Notes: a model not told the origin generated them from the sequence alone. Shown: positions 8,412-18,747, numbered from the stretch's first letter. The stretch is 64,000 nucleotides of DNA from Chitinophagales bacterium (GCA_013297995.1 JAAFJB010000005.1:1-64000), one strand, 5' to 3'. Numbers and translations: made by a program.

Positions 8412-10259
8412 ATGAGCGATGAAATAAAGCACGAATGTGGCCTTGCCTTTATTCGTTTAAGAAAACCATTCTCTTACTACCTGCAACAGCATGGATCGGT
8501 AACCTATGGCCTTAATAAGCTGTATCTCTTAATGGAGAAACAACATAATCGCGGTCAAGATGGGGCGGGATTGGCTACTGTAAAACTCAATACAGAGCCT
8601 GGATACCCCTTTTTACATCGTATGCGTAGTAGTGCTCCCCAGCCAATTGCAGATTTATTTTTTAAGATAGGACAAGAAGTTCAGGAACTAGAAAAATACC
8701 AGCCCGATATTAAGCAACATCCTGGATTAATGAAAGGGCACTTGCCATTCTTAGGCGAATTATTATTGGGTCATCTACGCTATGGTACCCAGGGTAAAAA
8801 CAACGTAGAGTTCTGTCACCCTTTTATCAAACGCGACCTGATGCCTGGGAAAAATTTGGCACTAGCGGGAAATTTTAATTTGGTAAATACGGATGAACTT
8901 TTCGAAGCCATCCATAAAGTGCCGGGTGATTTTCAAAAGCAGAGTGATTTGGCAGCTATGCTGGAAGTGCTGCACTATTTTCTTACCCAAGAAGATGCAT
9001 TGAATCCCAATGGGGCCGATGTAGCAGCCTTGTTGAAAAAAGCAACGCCATTATTTGATGGGGGTTATACCATTGGCGGATTGTTGGGCAATGGGCATAG
9101 TTTTGTAATGCGTGATGCGCATGGCATTAGACCCGCTTACTATTATATTAATGAGGAAGTAATTGTGGCTGCCAGTGAGCGCGCTGCCATACGTACTACT
9201 TTTAATGTGGGAGAGAATGAAGTACTAGAATTAATGCCAGGTAATGCCTTGTTGGTAGACGATGCAGGTAACTATCGGATAGAAAAAATATTGGCACCTA
9301 AAGAGCGCAGGGCTTGTAGTTTTGAGCGAATTTATTTCTCCCGGGGTAGTGATGAAAAAATTTACAGAGAAAGAATTGCACTCGGCCACCACCTGAGTAA
9401 AACAGTATTAGAAAGCATCAGTTACGATTTAAAAAATACCATTTTCTCCTATATTCCAAATACTGCGGAAGTTGCATTTTATGGATTGGTAAAAGGAATG
9501 GAAGAGTATTTAAATAAAATTAAGGTAGAACGGATATTGAGTTGGGGTAATAATTTTACACCAGAGAAATTAGAGGAGATGGTAACGCGTAAAATTCGTC
9601 AAGAGAAAATAGCCATCAAAGACGTGAAGTTGCGAACATTTATAACGGAAGACAGTAACCGCAATGAAATGGTGCAGCACGTGTATGATATTACGTATGG
9701 TACAGTCCGTAAGAATGAAGATACTTTGGTGGTGATAGATGATAGCATTGTTCGGGGTACTACGTTAAAAGAAAGTATAGTTAGAATGTTATCGCGCTTG
9801 CTTCCTAAAAAAATTATTGTAGTTTCATCTGCTCCTCAGATTCGTTATCCAGACTGTTATGGAATTGATATGAGTAAGCTGGGAGATTTTATTGCCTTCA
9901 GGGCAGCAGTAGCATTGTTGAAAGAAAGGGGAATGGAGCAGGTACTTACAGATATTCGGGATCAGATTATAATGTTAGAAAGCAATAACCAGTTGCATTC
10001 AGAAAACCTAGTAAAGCATATTTACAGGCCATTTACAACATTGGAGATATCCGATAAAATAGCACAGCTAATTACACCGCCTGGCGTAACACTTCCAGTA
10101 GAAGTAATTTACCAAACCATTGAAGACTTGCACGATTGCTGTCCTACTAATACAGGCGACTGGTATTTTACAGGTAATTATCCCACACCTGGTGGAAACA
10201 AAGTAGTGAACAAAGCTTTCTTAAATTATATGGAAGGGAGGAATGTACGGGGCTATTAA
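8412..10259 (+). CDS. Amidophosphoribosyltransferase-like class II glutamine amidotransferase
   Basis: 615 residues, longer than classical PurF (about 500). The N-terminal Ntn glutaminase domain starts with HECGLAF, putting the likely nucleophile at Cys9, which would need removal of an eight-residue propeptide. Glutaminase markers GHLRYGTQGKNNVEFCHPF and RGQDGAGLA are present. The C-terminal phosphoribosyltransferase domain has the PRPP loop LVVIDDSIVRGTT near 440-451. Classical PurF makes phosphoribosylamine, the first step of purine synthesis. The extra length and the C-terminal CCPTNTGDWYFTGNYPTPGG segment indicate the long Bacteroidota form; whether it is the main PurF or a paralogue cannot be settled here. 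Confidence 0.85.
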   Translation: MSDEIKHECGLAFIRLRKPFSYYLQQHGSVTYGLNKLYLLMEKQHNRGQDGAGLATVKLNTEPGYPFLHRMRSSAPQPIADLFFKIGQEVQELEKYQPDIKQHPGLMKGHLPFLGELLLGHLRYGTQGKNNVEFCHPFIKRDLMPGKNLALAGNFNLVNTDELFEAIHKVPGDFQKQSDLAAMLEVLHYFLTQEDALNPNGADVAALLKKATPLFDGGYTIGGLLGNGHSFVMRDAHGIRPAYYYINEEVIVAASERAAIRTTFNVGENEVLELMPGNALLVDDAGNYRIEKILAPKERRACSFERIYFSRGSDEKIYRERIALGHHLSKTVLESISYDLKNTIFSYIPNTAEVAFYGLVKGMEEYLNKIKVERILSWGNNFTPEKLEEMVTRKIRQEKIAIKDVKLRTFITEDSNRNEMVQHVYDITYGTVRKNEDTLVVIDDSIVRGTTLKESIVRMLSRLLPKKIIVVSSAPQIRYPDCYGIDMSKLGDFIAFRAAVALLKERGMEQVLTDIRDQIIMLESNNQLHSENLVKHIYRPFTTLEISDKIAQLITPPGVTLPVEVIYQTIEDLHDCCPTNTGDWYFTGNYPTPGGNKVVNKAFLNYMEGRNVRGY

Positions 10260-10276
10260 GTTCTTATAAAGAATGG

Positions 10277-10510
10277 CTAATTGCCTTTATTAGCTGTATC
10301 ATACTCCCCTTGAAGTGCGTATTTGCCAAATACCAATAATCCACCCACCACTATGGGCAGCAGTATAAAGCAGATGATGGCACCAAATACAAAGTCGTCT
10401 TGTTTGCCACTACTTAGTTTTGGAATACCCAGAATGGTGATACCAAAATAGCCTACTGCAACACCCAATGCAAGCCATATAATTCCCAATAATTTTTTAA
10501 TTAAGTTCAT
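10277..10510 (-). CDS. Small two-helix membrane protein
   Basis: 77 residues with two hydrophobic segments: LLGIIWLALGVAVGYFGITIL and FGAIICFILLPIVVGGLLVFG, separated by a short polar loop (SSGKQDD). It lies 9 nt downstream of the MHS transporter on the same strand, so the two are probably co-transcribed. Similar mini-proteins accompany Bacteroidota carboxylate transporters, which suggests an accessory subunit, but that is inference. No motif gives a function. Confidence 0.65.
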   Translation of the reverse strand: MNLIKKLLGIIWLALGVAVGYFGITILGIPKLSSGKQDDFVFGAIICFILLPIVVGGLLVFGKYALQGEYDTANKGN

Positions 10511-10519
10511 GCTATTTTT

Positions 10520-12028
10520 TTAATCGGTTATTTCTTTATCCTTACCATTTATATAAATTACGCCAATTACCAAACATACGGCTGCCACTGCAATAGGATA
10601 CCATAGTCCTTCTAAATACCATTGCGCATCACCATTGCTTTTTGCGTTACTGGCAAGGTAGGTAGCTACCGCAGGTAATAATCCTCCAAAAACCCCATTC
10701 CCAATATGATAGGGCAAACTCATAGAAGTATAGCGAATTTTAGTAGGGAACATTTCTACCAAAAAAGCAGCTATAGGCCCGTATACCATTGTAACAAATA
10801 AAACCTGTACAAAAACCAGCCAAATCAAGCTGTTCCTATCGCTTTTATTAATGTTAATGGTATTTTTTGTGCTGGTTAATTGGGTGTTGAGATCTACCTT
10901 TTTTACTTCTGTATAAAGAGTTCCATCTGTATAATTTTTGGTGGTAGTGAAAATAGAATCAGCCTGCTGGTTTTGTTCTATTTTCAATATTGCTTGGGTT
11001 TTACTACTGCCAAGTATTTCAGTTTTATTGCCTACAAGTGTGGTTTGGTACATTTTTTCATAAATGGGTCGGTAGGAAATAATAGCAATCAACATGCCTG
11101 CCATCATGATCCATTTGCGCCCTATTTTATCACTGAGCCAACCGAATACCAGAAAAAAAGGAGTACCTAATATAAGGGCAATAAACATGAGGCTGTCCAC
11201 CTGCTCTTTATTAATATTCATTGTTTTTTCAAGGAAACTCATGGCATAAAACTGGCCCGTATACCAGATCACACCCTGGCCCATAACTGCCCCAAATAAA
11301 GCCAATAACACAAATTTAAAATTCAGCTTATTGCCAAAACTTTCTTTAAGGGGATTGGTAGAAGTCTTTCCTTCTGCCTTTGCCTTGGCGAATACGGGCG
11401 ACTCGTGCATATTCTTACGAATTAAGTAAGAAACCAGTACCATTAAAATAGAAACCCAAAAAGGAACCCGCCATCCCCAACGCTCAAAATCTTCTACTGA
11501 CAGTGCAGCCCTTGTTCCCATAATTACCAATAAAGACACGAAGAGACCAACCGTTGCGGTGGTTTGTATCCAAGAAGTCATAAAACCCCGCTGGTTATTT
11601 GGAGCGTGTTCTGCCACGTAAGTCGCGGCTCCTCCGTATTCCCCACCCAGTGCAAGACCCTGTAATAAACGAAGCAACAAAACCAGTACAGGTGCCATAA
11701 AGCCAATGGATTCATAAGAAGGGATGCAGCCTATTAAAAAAGTAGCACCGCCCATTAGTACAAGGGTAACCATGAATGTGTATTTGCGACCAATTAAATC
11801 GCCCAACCTGCCAAAGAATAAAGCCCCAAAAGGCCTCACTACAAAGCCAGCAGCAAAAGTGGCCAAGGTACTTAGAAAGGCTGCAGTGGGGTTTTCTTGC
11901 GGAAAAAATTTGGTGGATATAATGGTAGCTAGACTTCCAAAAATGTAGAAATCATACCATTCAATCATGGTTCCAACCGACGATGCGCCAATAATAGAAA
12001 TGAGAGACGACTTTTTTGCTGTTGTCAT
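10520..12028 (-). CDS. MFS transporter, metabolite:H+ symporter (MHS) type
   Basis: 502 residues with about 12 membrane spans. Loop 2-3 carries the MFS signature GRLGDLIGRKYTFM and the half-repeat has GWLSDKIGRKWIMM. MHS (ProP/ShiA/KgtP-like) proteins import carboxylates or osmolytes with protons. The divergent acetyl-CoA synthetase gene suggests acetate or another short carboxylate as substrate (inference). About 75 polar residues (EKMYQTTLVGNKTEIL onward, rich in Thr/Asn/Lys) interrupt the C-terminal half, which is unusual against E. coli relatives. The frame opens at a TTG at 12037; the ATG at 12028 (MTTAKKSS) is chosen. Confidence 0.88.
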   Translation of the reverse strand: MTTAKKSSLISIIGASSVGTMIEWYDFYIFGSLATIISTKFFPQENPTAAFLSTLATFAAGFVVRPFGALFFGRLGDLIGRKYTFMVTLVLMGGATFLIGCIPSYESIGFMAPVLVLLLRLLQGLALGGEYGGAATYVAEHAPNNQRGFMTSWIQTTATVGLFVSLLVIMGTRAALSVEDFERWGWRVPFWVSILMVLVSYLIRKNMHESPVFAKAKAEGKTSTNPLKESFGNKLNFKFVLLALFGAVMGQGVIWYTGQFYAMSFLEKTMNINKEQVDSLMFIALILGTPFFLVFGWLSDKIGRKWIMMAGMLIAIISYRPIYEKMYQTTLVGNKTEILGSSKTQAILKIEQNQQADSIFTTTKNYTDGTLYTEVKKVDLNTQLTSTKNTININKSDRNSLIWLVFVQVLFVTMVYGPIAAFLVEMFPTKIRYTSMSLPYHIGNGVFGGLLPAVATYLASNAKSNGDAQWYLEGLWYPIAVAAVCLVIGVIYINGKDKEITD

Positions 12029-12134
12029 AAGTGGCAATCAAAATGAGTTTTTATAAATAATTGCCATCAATTTAAGAATAAATATCAGAATACTCATTTT
12101 ATATACTTTATTTTAGTAGCCGTAAACAACGGTT

Positions 12135-14057
12135 ATGGTATATCCCTATCAAATTCAATCATTAAGCGACTATAAAAAAGCGTATCAACAAAGTGTAGAA
12201 GATCCCGAAAATTTCTGGGCTTCCGTTGCCAATCATTTTACTTGGCATAAGAAGTGGGATAAAGTGCTGGACTGGAATTTTACCGATCCTAAAATAGAAT
12301 GGTTTCAAGGGGCAACCTTGAATATTACCGAGAATTGCCTCGATCGTCATCTTGAAAAAAATGGCAATAGCCCTGCCATTATTTGGGAACCCAATGATCC
12401 AAATGAAAAGCCAAGGATACTTACGTACAGTAAGCTGCACGAGAAAGTTTGTCAGTTTGCCCAAGTGCTATTGAATAATGGGGTAAAAAAAGGCGACCGA
12501 GTTTGTATTTATATGGGTATGATACCGGAGCTGGCCATAGCTGTATTGGGCTGTGCCAGAATAGGGGCCATACATTCTGTAATTTTTGGCGGCTTTAGCG
12601 CACAGAGTATAGCAGATAGGGTAGAAGATGCGCAGAGTGAGTTTATCATCACTTGCGATGGGGCGTATAGGGGTGCAAAAGATATTCCGTTGAAAAATGT
12701 AATTGACGATGCGCTGATTGGCAATAAAACGGTAAAAAAAGTAATTGTATATACGCGTACACGCACGCCCATATCTATGTTGAAAGGAAGAGATATTTGG
12801 TGGGAAGATGAGATGCGACATGTAGAGGAGATGGGTATTCATACTATACCAGCCGTAGAAATGAATGCCAACGACCCACTATTTATTTTATATACTTCTG
12901 GAAGTACGGGCAAGCCCAAAGGGGTAGTACATGCTTGTGCAGGCTATATGGTGTATACTAATTATACGTTTGTAAATGTTTTTAATTATCAGCCGGCACA
13001 AATACATTTTTGTACCGCAGATATAGGATGGATTACAGGTCACTCCTATATAGTGTACGGTCCATTAAGCGCAGGTGCCAGTTCTGTAATGTTTGAAGGA
13101 GTTCCAACCTGGCCCAATGCCGGAAGATTCTGGGATATAGTAGACAAGTACCAAGTAAATATTTTGTACACGGCGCCAACGGCTATTCGATCATTAATGG
13201 GATATGGATTGTGGCCCTTGCAAGGCAAAAATCTTAGTTCTTTAAAAGTGCTTGGAACGGTGGGCGAACCCATTAACGAAGAAGCTTGGAATTGGTACAA
13301 TGAACAGGTAGGTAAAAATAAATGTCCCATTGTAGATACTTGGTGGCAAACAGAAACCGGTGGTTGTTTAATTAGCAATATAGCTGGTATTACCCCGTCA
13401 AAACCGGGCTGGGCAACCCTTCCATTGCCAGGAGTGCAGCCCGTTTTGGTAGATGATAAGGGAAATGAAATTATTGAAATGGAAGAGGGTGTTTACAAGG
13501 GAAACCTCTGTATAAAATTCCCTTGGCCATCTTTACTCACCACCACTTATGGAGATCATGAAAGATGCCGTACCAATTATTTTGCAACCTATCCCAATTT
13601 ATATTTCACAGGAGATGGTGCGCTTAAGGATGAACAAGGCTTTTATCGCATTACCGGAAGGGTAGATGATGTGTTGAATGTGAGTGGACATAGAATTGGC
13701 ACCGCAGAAGTAGAGAATGCTATTAATATGCATGCAGGTGTAATTGAAAGTGCTGTAGTAGGATACCCGCACGATGTGAAAGGACAGGGCATTTATGCTT
13801 TTATCATTCACAATAATACTGAAAGTGATGAATCACTTACTAGAAAAGATATAATACAAACCGTTAGTCGCGTAATTGGCCCTATTGCGAAGCCTGATAA
13901 AATTCAGTTTGTGAATGGCTTACCTAAAACGCGCAGTGGAAAAATCATGCGCAGAATACTGCGAAAAATTGCAGAAGGTGAAACTGAAAATTTGGGTGAT
14001 ATCACTACCTTATTAGATCCGGGTGTGGTAGAAGAAATTAAGAAGGGATATATTTAG
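12135..14057 (+). CDS. acsA: Acetyl-coenzyme A synthetase
   Basis: 640 residues, the usual length. It converts acetate, ATP and CoA to acetyl-CoA via acetyl-AMP. Motifs: P-loop-like LFILYTSGSTGKPKG near 252-266, WWQTETGG in the middle, YFTGDGA and GRVDDVLNVSGHRIG in the C-terminal hinge, and the catalytic and acetylatable lysine in PKTRSGKIMRR near residue 601. It is divergent from the MHS transporter with a 106-nt shared upstream region, a typical acetate uptake-activation arrangement. The start ATG follows a small CCGT/ACGG hairpin. Propionyl-CoA synthetase is less likely given length and motifs. Confidence 0.93.
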   Translation: MVYPYQIQSLSDYKKAYQQSVEDPENFWASVANHFTWHKKWDKVLDWNFTDPKIEWFQGATLNITENCLDRHLEKNGNSPAIIWEPNDPNEKPRILTYSKLHEKVCQFAQVLLNNGVKKGDRVCIYMGMIPELAIAVLGCARIGAIHSVIFGGFSAQSIADRVEDAQSEFIITCDGAYRGAKDIPLKNVIDDALIGNKTVKKVIVYTRTRTPISMLKGRDIWWEDEMRHVEEMGIHTIPAVEMNANDPLFILYTSGSTGKPKGVVHACAGYMVYTNYTFVNVFNYQPAQIHFCTADIGWITGHSYIVYGPLSAGASSVMFEGVPTWPNAGRFWDIVDKYQVNILYTAPTAIRSLMGYGLWPLQGKNLSSLKVLGTVGEPINEEAWNWYNEQVGKNKCPIVDTWWQTETGGCLISNIAGITPSKPGWATLPLPGVQPVLVDDKGNEIIEMEEGVYKGNLCIKFPWPSLLTTTYGDHERCRTNYFATYPNLYFTGDGALKDEQGFYRITGRVDDVLNVSGHRIGTAEVENAINMHAGVIESAVVGYPHDVKGQGIYAFIIHNNTESDESLTRKDIIQTVSRVIGPIAKPDKIQFVNGLPKTRSGKIMRRILRKIAEGETENLGDITTLLDPGVVEEIKKGYI

Positions 14058-14089
14058 TGATCCTTGTGCAGCAGCTGTAAAAGCATTTT

Positions 14090-15016
14090 TTATAAGGGAT
14101 AATAAATAGGTACCCGATCTAGTAATTCTTGTTGCGATAAATGGGTAACAATGGCGCCATTTACTTGTAGAATTTCTGCTGATAAAGTATGAGCCAATTT
14201 CATACAGGCTGCATCATTCATCCCCAAGCTTTTGCCCAGTAAGAATCCCGATAAAGATCCATCACCTGCTCCGGTACAATCCACCACTTCAATATCTGGG
14301 GCGTGAAGGGTAATAGAATGCTGTTTATTAAATAAGGCAGAACCTTGCTTGCCGTTGTGCATCCAAATATATTGAACGCCTTGGTGTATTAACTCATCTA
14401 CTTGTAGCTGGGTTAAAAAAGCTTTATCGCTGCAAAGTACGGGCAGCTCATCTTCGTTGGGAGTGATAAGGTAAAGTCCGTTTAAATCCAACGCTTTCAG
14501 CTTCATAGCAGGTGGCACAGAAACGGGTTCAATAATAAAGGGAATACCCGTTTGCTTACTAAAATGGAGTAACCATTGTAGGCTTTCAATGCTGGTATTG
14601 GCATCGGCAAGTAAATAAGAGGCAGTTTTTAAAAGGTCTATTTGCTGTTCTAGGTAAAGCGGTGTAATTAGCTCAACGGCTGAGTTAGAGAGGAAGGCAG
14701 TAAAGAGAGAGCCGTCATTATTTAGGATACCTGAATACCTTCCTGAGAGTCCTTCTCTGGTAATAGACGCATCTAATAAAACACCTGCTTTGGTGCACAC
14801 TTGTTTCAGCCAATCTCCATCACTATCATTTCCAAAAACACTAATCAGTTGAACGGGAATATCCAATAAAGCCAACTGGTGTGCAATATTATGGGCCACA
14901 CCACCAGCCGTTTTGGTAATGGACGCGTCAACAGCCGTAGCTAAAATAATGGGATTACTGGCATGAATCAGTTCATCAACCAAAATAGCTCCGATGCAAA
15001 TAATAGGTTTTAACAT
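14090..15016 (-). CDS. PfkB-family carbohydrate/nucleoside kinase
   Basis: 308 residues. Ribokinase-like fold: an N-terminal glycine motif (KTAGGVAHNIAHQLA) and the C-terminal anion hole with catalytic Asp in CTGAGDGSLSGFLLG. The overall style (short, CIGAILVDELIHA at the start) resembles pseudouridine kinase (PsuK) and related nucleoside kinases more than ribokinase or phosphofructokinase. No pseudouridine-5'-phosphate glycosidase gene is adjacent, so the substrate stays open. It is convergent with acsA and divergent from the broken FAD oxidoreductase. Confidence 0.82.
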   Translation of the reverse strand: MLKPIICIGAILVDELIHASNPIILATAVDASITKTAGGVAHNIAHQLALLDIPVQLISVFGNDSDGDWLKQVCTKAGVLLDASITREGLSGRYSGILNNDGSLFTAFLSNSAVELITPLYLEQQIDLLKTASYLLADANTSIESLQWLLHFSKQTGIPFIIEPVSVPPAMKLKALDLNGLYLITPNEDELPVLCSDKAFLTQLQVDELIHQGVQYIWMHNGKQGSALFNKQHSITLHAPDIEVVDCTGAGDGSLSGFLLGKSLGMNDAACMKLAHTLSAEILQVNGAIVTHLSQQELLDRVPIYYPL

Positions 15017-15093
15017 GGCGCAAATGTAAGCAGGTGTTTACAATTTGAGTATCTGCAGCGCAATTCTTTCTAGTAGCTTTGTATAAAAATAAT

Positions 15094-16253
15094 TTGAACC
15101 TAAAGTTGCTGTGTTTTATCCCGCACTTTTTAACGTGGATAACCATTACTGCACAATCAACCATTCAAACAGAAGTGTTGGTGGTAGGGGGTAGTGCCAG
15201 TGGTATAGCGGCTGGTATACAAAGTGCAAGAATAGGTGTAAGTACCATAATTGCAGAACCAACTACTTGGCTAGGTGGTATGATTACTGCAGCAGGTGTA
15301 TCGGCATTTGATGGCAATCACAATATGCCTTCTGGAATATTTGGTGAATTTAGAAGTAAGCTGTATAGAGTTTACGGCGGTGCTAATAAAGTAGCTACAG
15401 GATGGGTTAGCAACACACAGTTTGAACCCCATATTGGGGATAGCATTTTTAAAAGCATGGCAGCCGCCGAAACGCGACTAAAGATTTTGTATCAATTGCA
15501 GTTTCAGCAAGTGATACAAAAAAATGGGGTAATTACAGGTGCTCAATTTATGAATAAAGTGGATGGTAAAATAATTAGCATCAAAGCGAAACAAGTAATT
15601 GATGCTACTGAACTGGGCGACCTATAGTAAATGGTACTACCCGATTACAAGCCATTGCTTTATTGATTGGTGAGGCAGCCGGAACACTAGCGGCATTAGC
15701 TGTTCAGCAAAAAGTTGATGCTGCTTCCGTGCCAGTAAGAAAGCTACAGTCTGCTTTACTAAAAAACAATGCGTATATCATGCCTTATTTTGATATACCA
15801 CTTACGCATCCTCATTTTGCTGCTGTACAAAGAATTGGGGCCACTGGTATTTTAAAGGGACAAGGTATTCCTCATCACTGGGCCAATAAAACCCTTTTCC
15901 ATCCTGATTCACTGGTGCAAACTAAATTACTGGTAGAGAGTGTATCTCCATTTATTGGGAACTATGCAGTGCGGAACGAAAAATATTTTTATCAACAAGA
16001 TGCAGTTGCTCTTCTGCAACAGTTCATCACTGCTTACCCAGCTATTTTAGTGGATTTAAAATGGAAAAATAGCAATGAAAATTCTTTAATAGAGCTAATA
16101 CAAGTTTTGTGGCCTCAATGGAAAATAGGTGAATATGATGCATTAAAACCACTAACGCGGCTGCAACTGGCTGTACTATTAGATTCAATCATCCATCCAT
16201 TTACTTTGATGGATGTAGATTATAGTGGTAATTTTATACAACCAAAACGCTAA
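15094..16253 (+). pseudogene. FAD-dependent oxidoreductase, broken by internal deletion
   Basis: The first part (to 15627) has a signal-peptide-like start (LLCFIPHFLTWITITAQ) with no ATG, only TTG codons, then a Rossmann motif VVGGSASGIAAGIQSAR and the WLGGMITAAG segment of the FAD_oxidored (pfam12831-like) family, ending at ATELGDL followed by a stop. The second part resumes about 15629 in another frame with VNGTTRLQAIALLIGEAAG, the characteristic C-terminal FAD segment, and runs to 16253. Intact relatives carry several hundred residues between these points, so the middle is missing and the frame changes. The upstream TAGCTTTG (15074-15081) resembles a -7 promoter box. Confidence 0.8.
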
Positions 16254-16408
16254 TTATAAATGGAATCGAACCACATTGTTTAATCAAGCAAAAATCTTAT
16301 TTATTGAACCTTCATTTAAATAATTCTAATTATAAAACTAAAATGTAATGCTAACTTGGCTAGAGTAAGCACTAAATTTTAAAAAAAAACTGCCTTAATA
16401 ATTAACGA

Positions 16409-17491
16409 ATGAGAAAAATAATCATAATTACATATCTCTTTTTTGCAGGACAAGTTGGAATTGGACAAAAAACTCAATTAATTGCTGATAGCCTGTTTTT
16501 TGGACTAAATGGCATTAAGGAAAAATACCCAACAGTAGGGCTTAGTGTAGGTATTTTTTACAACAACAAAACTTTATTTTATCAGTTCGGAGATAAGTAT
16601 AAAGGCTTCAATTCTCCCATAGATAAGTACACTATTTTTGAAATAGGTTCTGTAACAAAAACACTTACAGGGTTACTTTTAAGTATTGAAATAGCAAATA
16701 GTCAAATTGGCAAATCTGATTATATAGATTCATACTTTAAATTAAATGCACTTAGCAATAATATTCTAGGTAAAATAAAAATTACCGATTTGGCCAGCCA
16801 TCAATCTGGATTACCTAATTTATCAAATGACAATTACTTTAAGAAGTTGCTGCAAAAAGATGCCACTAATCCTTTTAGGTTTGTTGATACAAATTATTTA
16901 TTACATGTTTTAAGTCAAACAGACACATTAGTGAATTTTAAAAAATATCAATACAACAATTATGCTTTCTCTCTTTTAGGGTATATTCTTTCAAGAAAAA
17001 ATCATTGTACCTATAACTACTTATTACAAAAATCAATTTTACTTCCTTTAAGTATGACCCATACCTCATTAAATAAAGCCAGAACAAAAAATATAGCTGG
17101 CTTATATGATGAAGATGGCAAACCTCAAAATAATATTATTTTAAATGATGTTAATCCAGCTGGAGGGTTGCTTTCAAATGCAGTTGATATGATAAAATAT
17201 TTAAAACTTCAACTTGGTTGTTCAAAAGTAAATTTACAAAAAGCAGTACAAATTTCTCAAGAAACATACTACTCAGACGATAAACATACGGTAGGATTGG
17301 GATGGGACATAAGGAATGGATATTTACAAAAAGACGGAGACAGTTTTGGGAATTCTTGTCTTTTGCTTTGCGATAGAAAAAATCAAATTGGAATTGTAGT
17401 TTTATCTAATCATCAGAATGCAGATATTGTAAATTATGCAGTAGATTATATTTATAAAAAACTACTTAATAAAAAGAAAAACAGTAACTAA
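16409..17491 (+). CDS. Secreted serine hydrolase, class C beta-lactamase-like
   Basis: 360 residues with a signal peptide (MRKIIIITYLFFAGQVGIGQ). The penicillin-binding/esterase fold is shown by SVTK (Ser81-Lys84, the SxxK nucleophile motif) and YNN (183-185, the YxN motif). The HQSG and GWDIRNG segments are also family-like; a clear KTG triad is replaced by HTVGLGWD-like sequence. Relatives include AmpC-like lactamases, D-aminopeptidases and esterases; sequence alone cannot pick one. It stands alone in an AT-rich patch, with 155 nt of featureless sequence before it. Confidence 0.82.
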   Translation: MRKIIIITYLFFAGQVGIGQKTQLIADSLFFGLNGIKEKYPTVGLSVGIFYNNKTLFYQFGDKYKGFNSPIDKYTIFEIGSVTKTLTGLLLSIEIANSQIGKSDYIDSYFKLNALSNNILGKIKITDLASHQSGLPNLSNDNYFKKLLQKDATNPFRFVDTNYLLHVLSQTDTLVNFKKYQYNNYAFSLLGYILSRKNHCTYNYLLQKSILLPLSMTHTSLNKARTKNIAGLYDEDGKPQNNIILNDVNPAGGLLSNAVDMIKYLKLQLGCSKVNLQKAVQISQETYYSDDKHTVGLGWDIRNGYLQKDGDSFGNSCLLLCDRKNQIGIVVLSNHQNADIVNYAVDYIYKKLLNKKKNSN

Positions 17492-17787
17492 CTTATTTTT
17501 GAAATAAAGAATTATCGCCTAAAAAAGTATACTAGCACAATAGTTTAGGTATATATGTTAAAGATACAGTTTGGGAAGTGTTTAGTAGAATGTCATCAGA
17601 TGCAAAAATATTCACTACTTTAGCAAATAATGCAAGTGGAGTGGGAATTGTATTAATGCTAAAGATTCAACATTAATGTTAATTATCGTTGGTATTTAAT
17701 TAAGTACCGATTTTATTAGTATAGATTTTTAAATCTGGAAATATACAAATCTAAATCAATAAACTTGATAAACAGTAATACTAGATT
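17492..17787 (+). other. Gene-poor AT-rich gap with a 46-codon open fragment
   Basis: No full gene. A stop-bounded open stretch at 17536-17676 reads as a plausible protein tail (DTVWEVFSRMSSDAKIF then TLANNASGVGIVLML) without a convincing start. It looks like debris of a lost gene. No hairpin terminator was seen after the serine hydrolase. Confidence 0.4.
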
Positions 17788-18655
17788 ATGACATTTGATT
17801 TTAAAATAGTATTATCTAGACTCTATATACTAATTTGTGTTGCTTGGGTTCCATGTATATTTATTTTCTCGTCAATTTCTTCAAAATATTTTAATGATGG
17901 ATATATTACTCCATATGTTTTGATCATTGGTTTTTTATGTTTTATTATTTTTAATAAGCCAATCATAAACCTTCTTTTCACAAAAAAGATTAGTATAACA
18001 CTTTCTGACGATAGGAAAATAAAAATTAATAGTTTAAAAAATATACAATTTGATTTCAATGAAATTATTGCCTACAGAATTTTATTTACAGAACCTAAAT
18101 ATTATTATGTAGAAATAGTAACTCAAAAAAAAAAATATAGGTACACAATTATAGGAGACGAGAGCTCAATTAGTTTTTTAGACACTTTTCATAATATAAT
18201 AATTGCTCTTAATCATAGTAATGAAATTAAAATCAAATTAAATCCGCCTATTGGACTTTCTAAGTGGTATAAAAGATCATTGAAAATATCAGCATTTTTA
18301 CTTTGTATATCATTTTTTTTGCACCTTTATTTTAGCCCTAAAAGTAGTATCGGTACATTTTTAATAGCTGTAAGTACGGTAGCATCAGCATATAGCAATA
18401 ATATCACTGGACTACAATTTTATAACCATTTGAATGCAGGTAATATGATAAGCACCTTTAAAAAAAGAAGATGATAAATATTTAAACCTTCTCATTCCCT
18501 CTGTATCAGCAAATATATTAGCTAAGAACAGTTACGTTCAATTATTTAATCGCAATCATTTAGAAAACCTCATCAATACAAACAATTTAACAATACAGGA
18601 AATTAATAAAATTGAATCTTTACGAATGATAAGAGTATTACAATCGAAAATATAA
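17788..18655 (+). pseudogene. Polytopic membrane protein with a frameshift in a poly-A run
   Basis: The intact frame runs 17788-18474 (228 residues) with four hydrophobic segments: about 12-31, 43-63, 168-188 and 190-205, with a soluble beta-like region between the pairs. It ends at STFKKRR-stop just after a run of seven A (18460-18466). In the next frame the sequence continues without a stop for 62 codons (EDDKYLNLLIPSVSANIL onward) to the TAA at 18653-18655. One A fewer would give a single 288-residue protein. I do not recognise the family. The base composition is very AT-rich compared with flanking core genes, suggesting acquired DNA. It may be a pseudogene, a sequencing error or (less likely) slippage-controlled. 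Confidence 0.65.
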
Positions 18656-18747
18656 AAACAGGGCAGATTCGTTAATAACTTAAATACTGTATTTTTAATA
18701 AATATTTTGTTTAAAATCGTTGAAAACGCTCCATAACCTAAGAAAAA

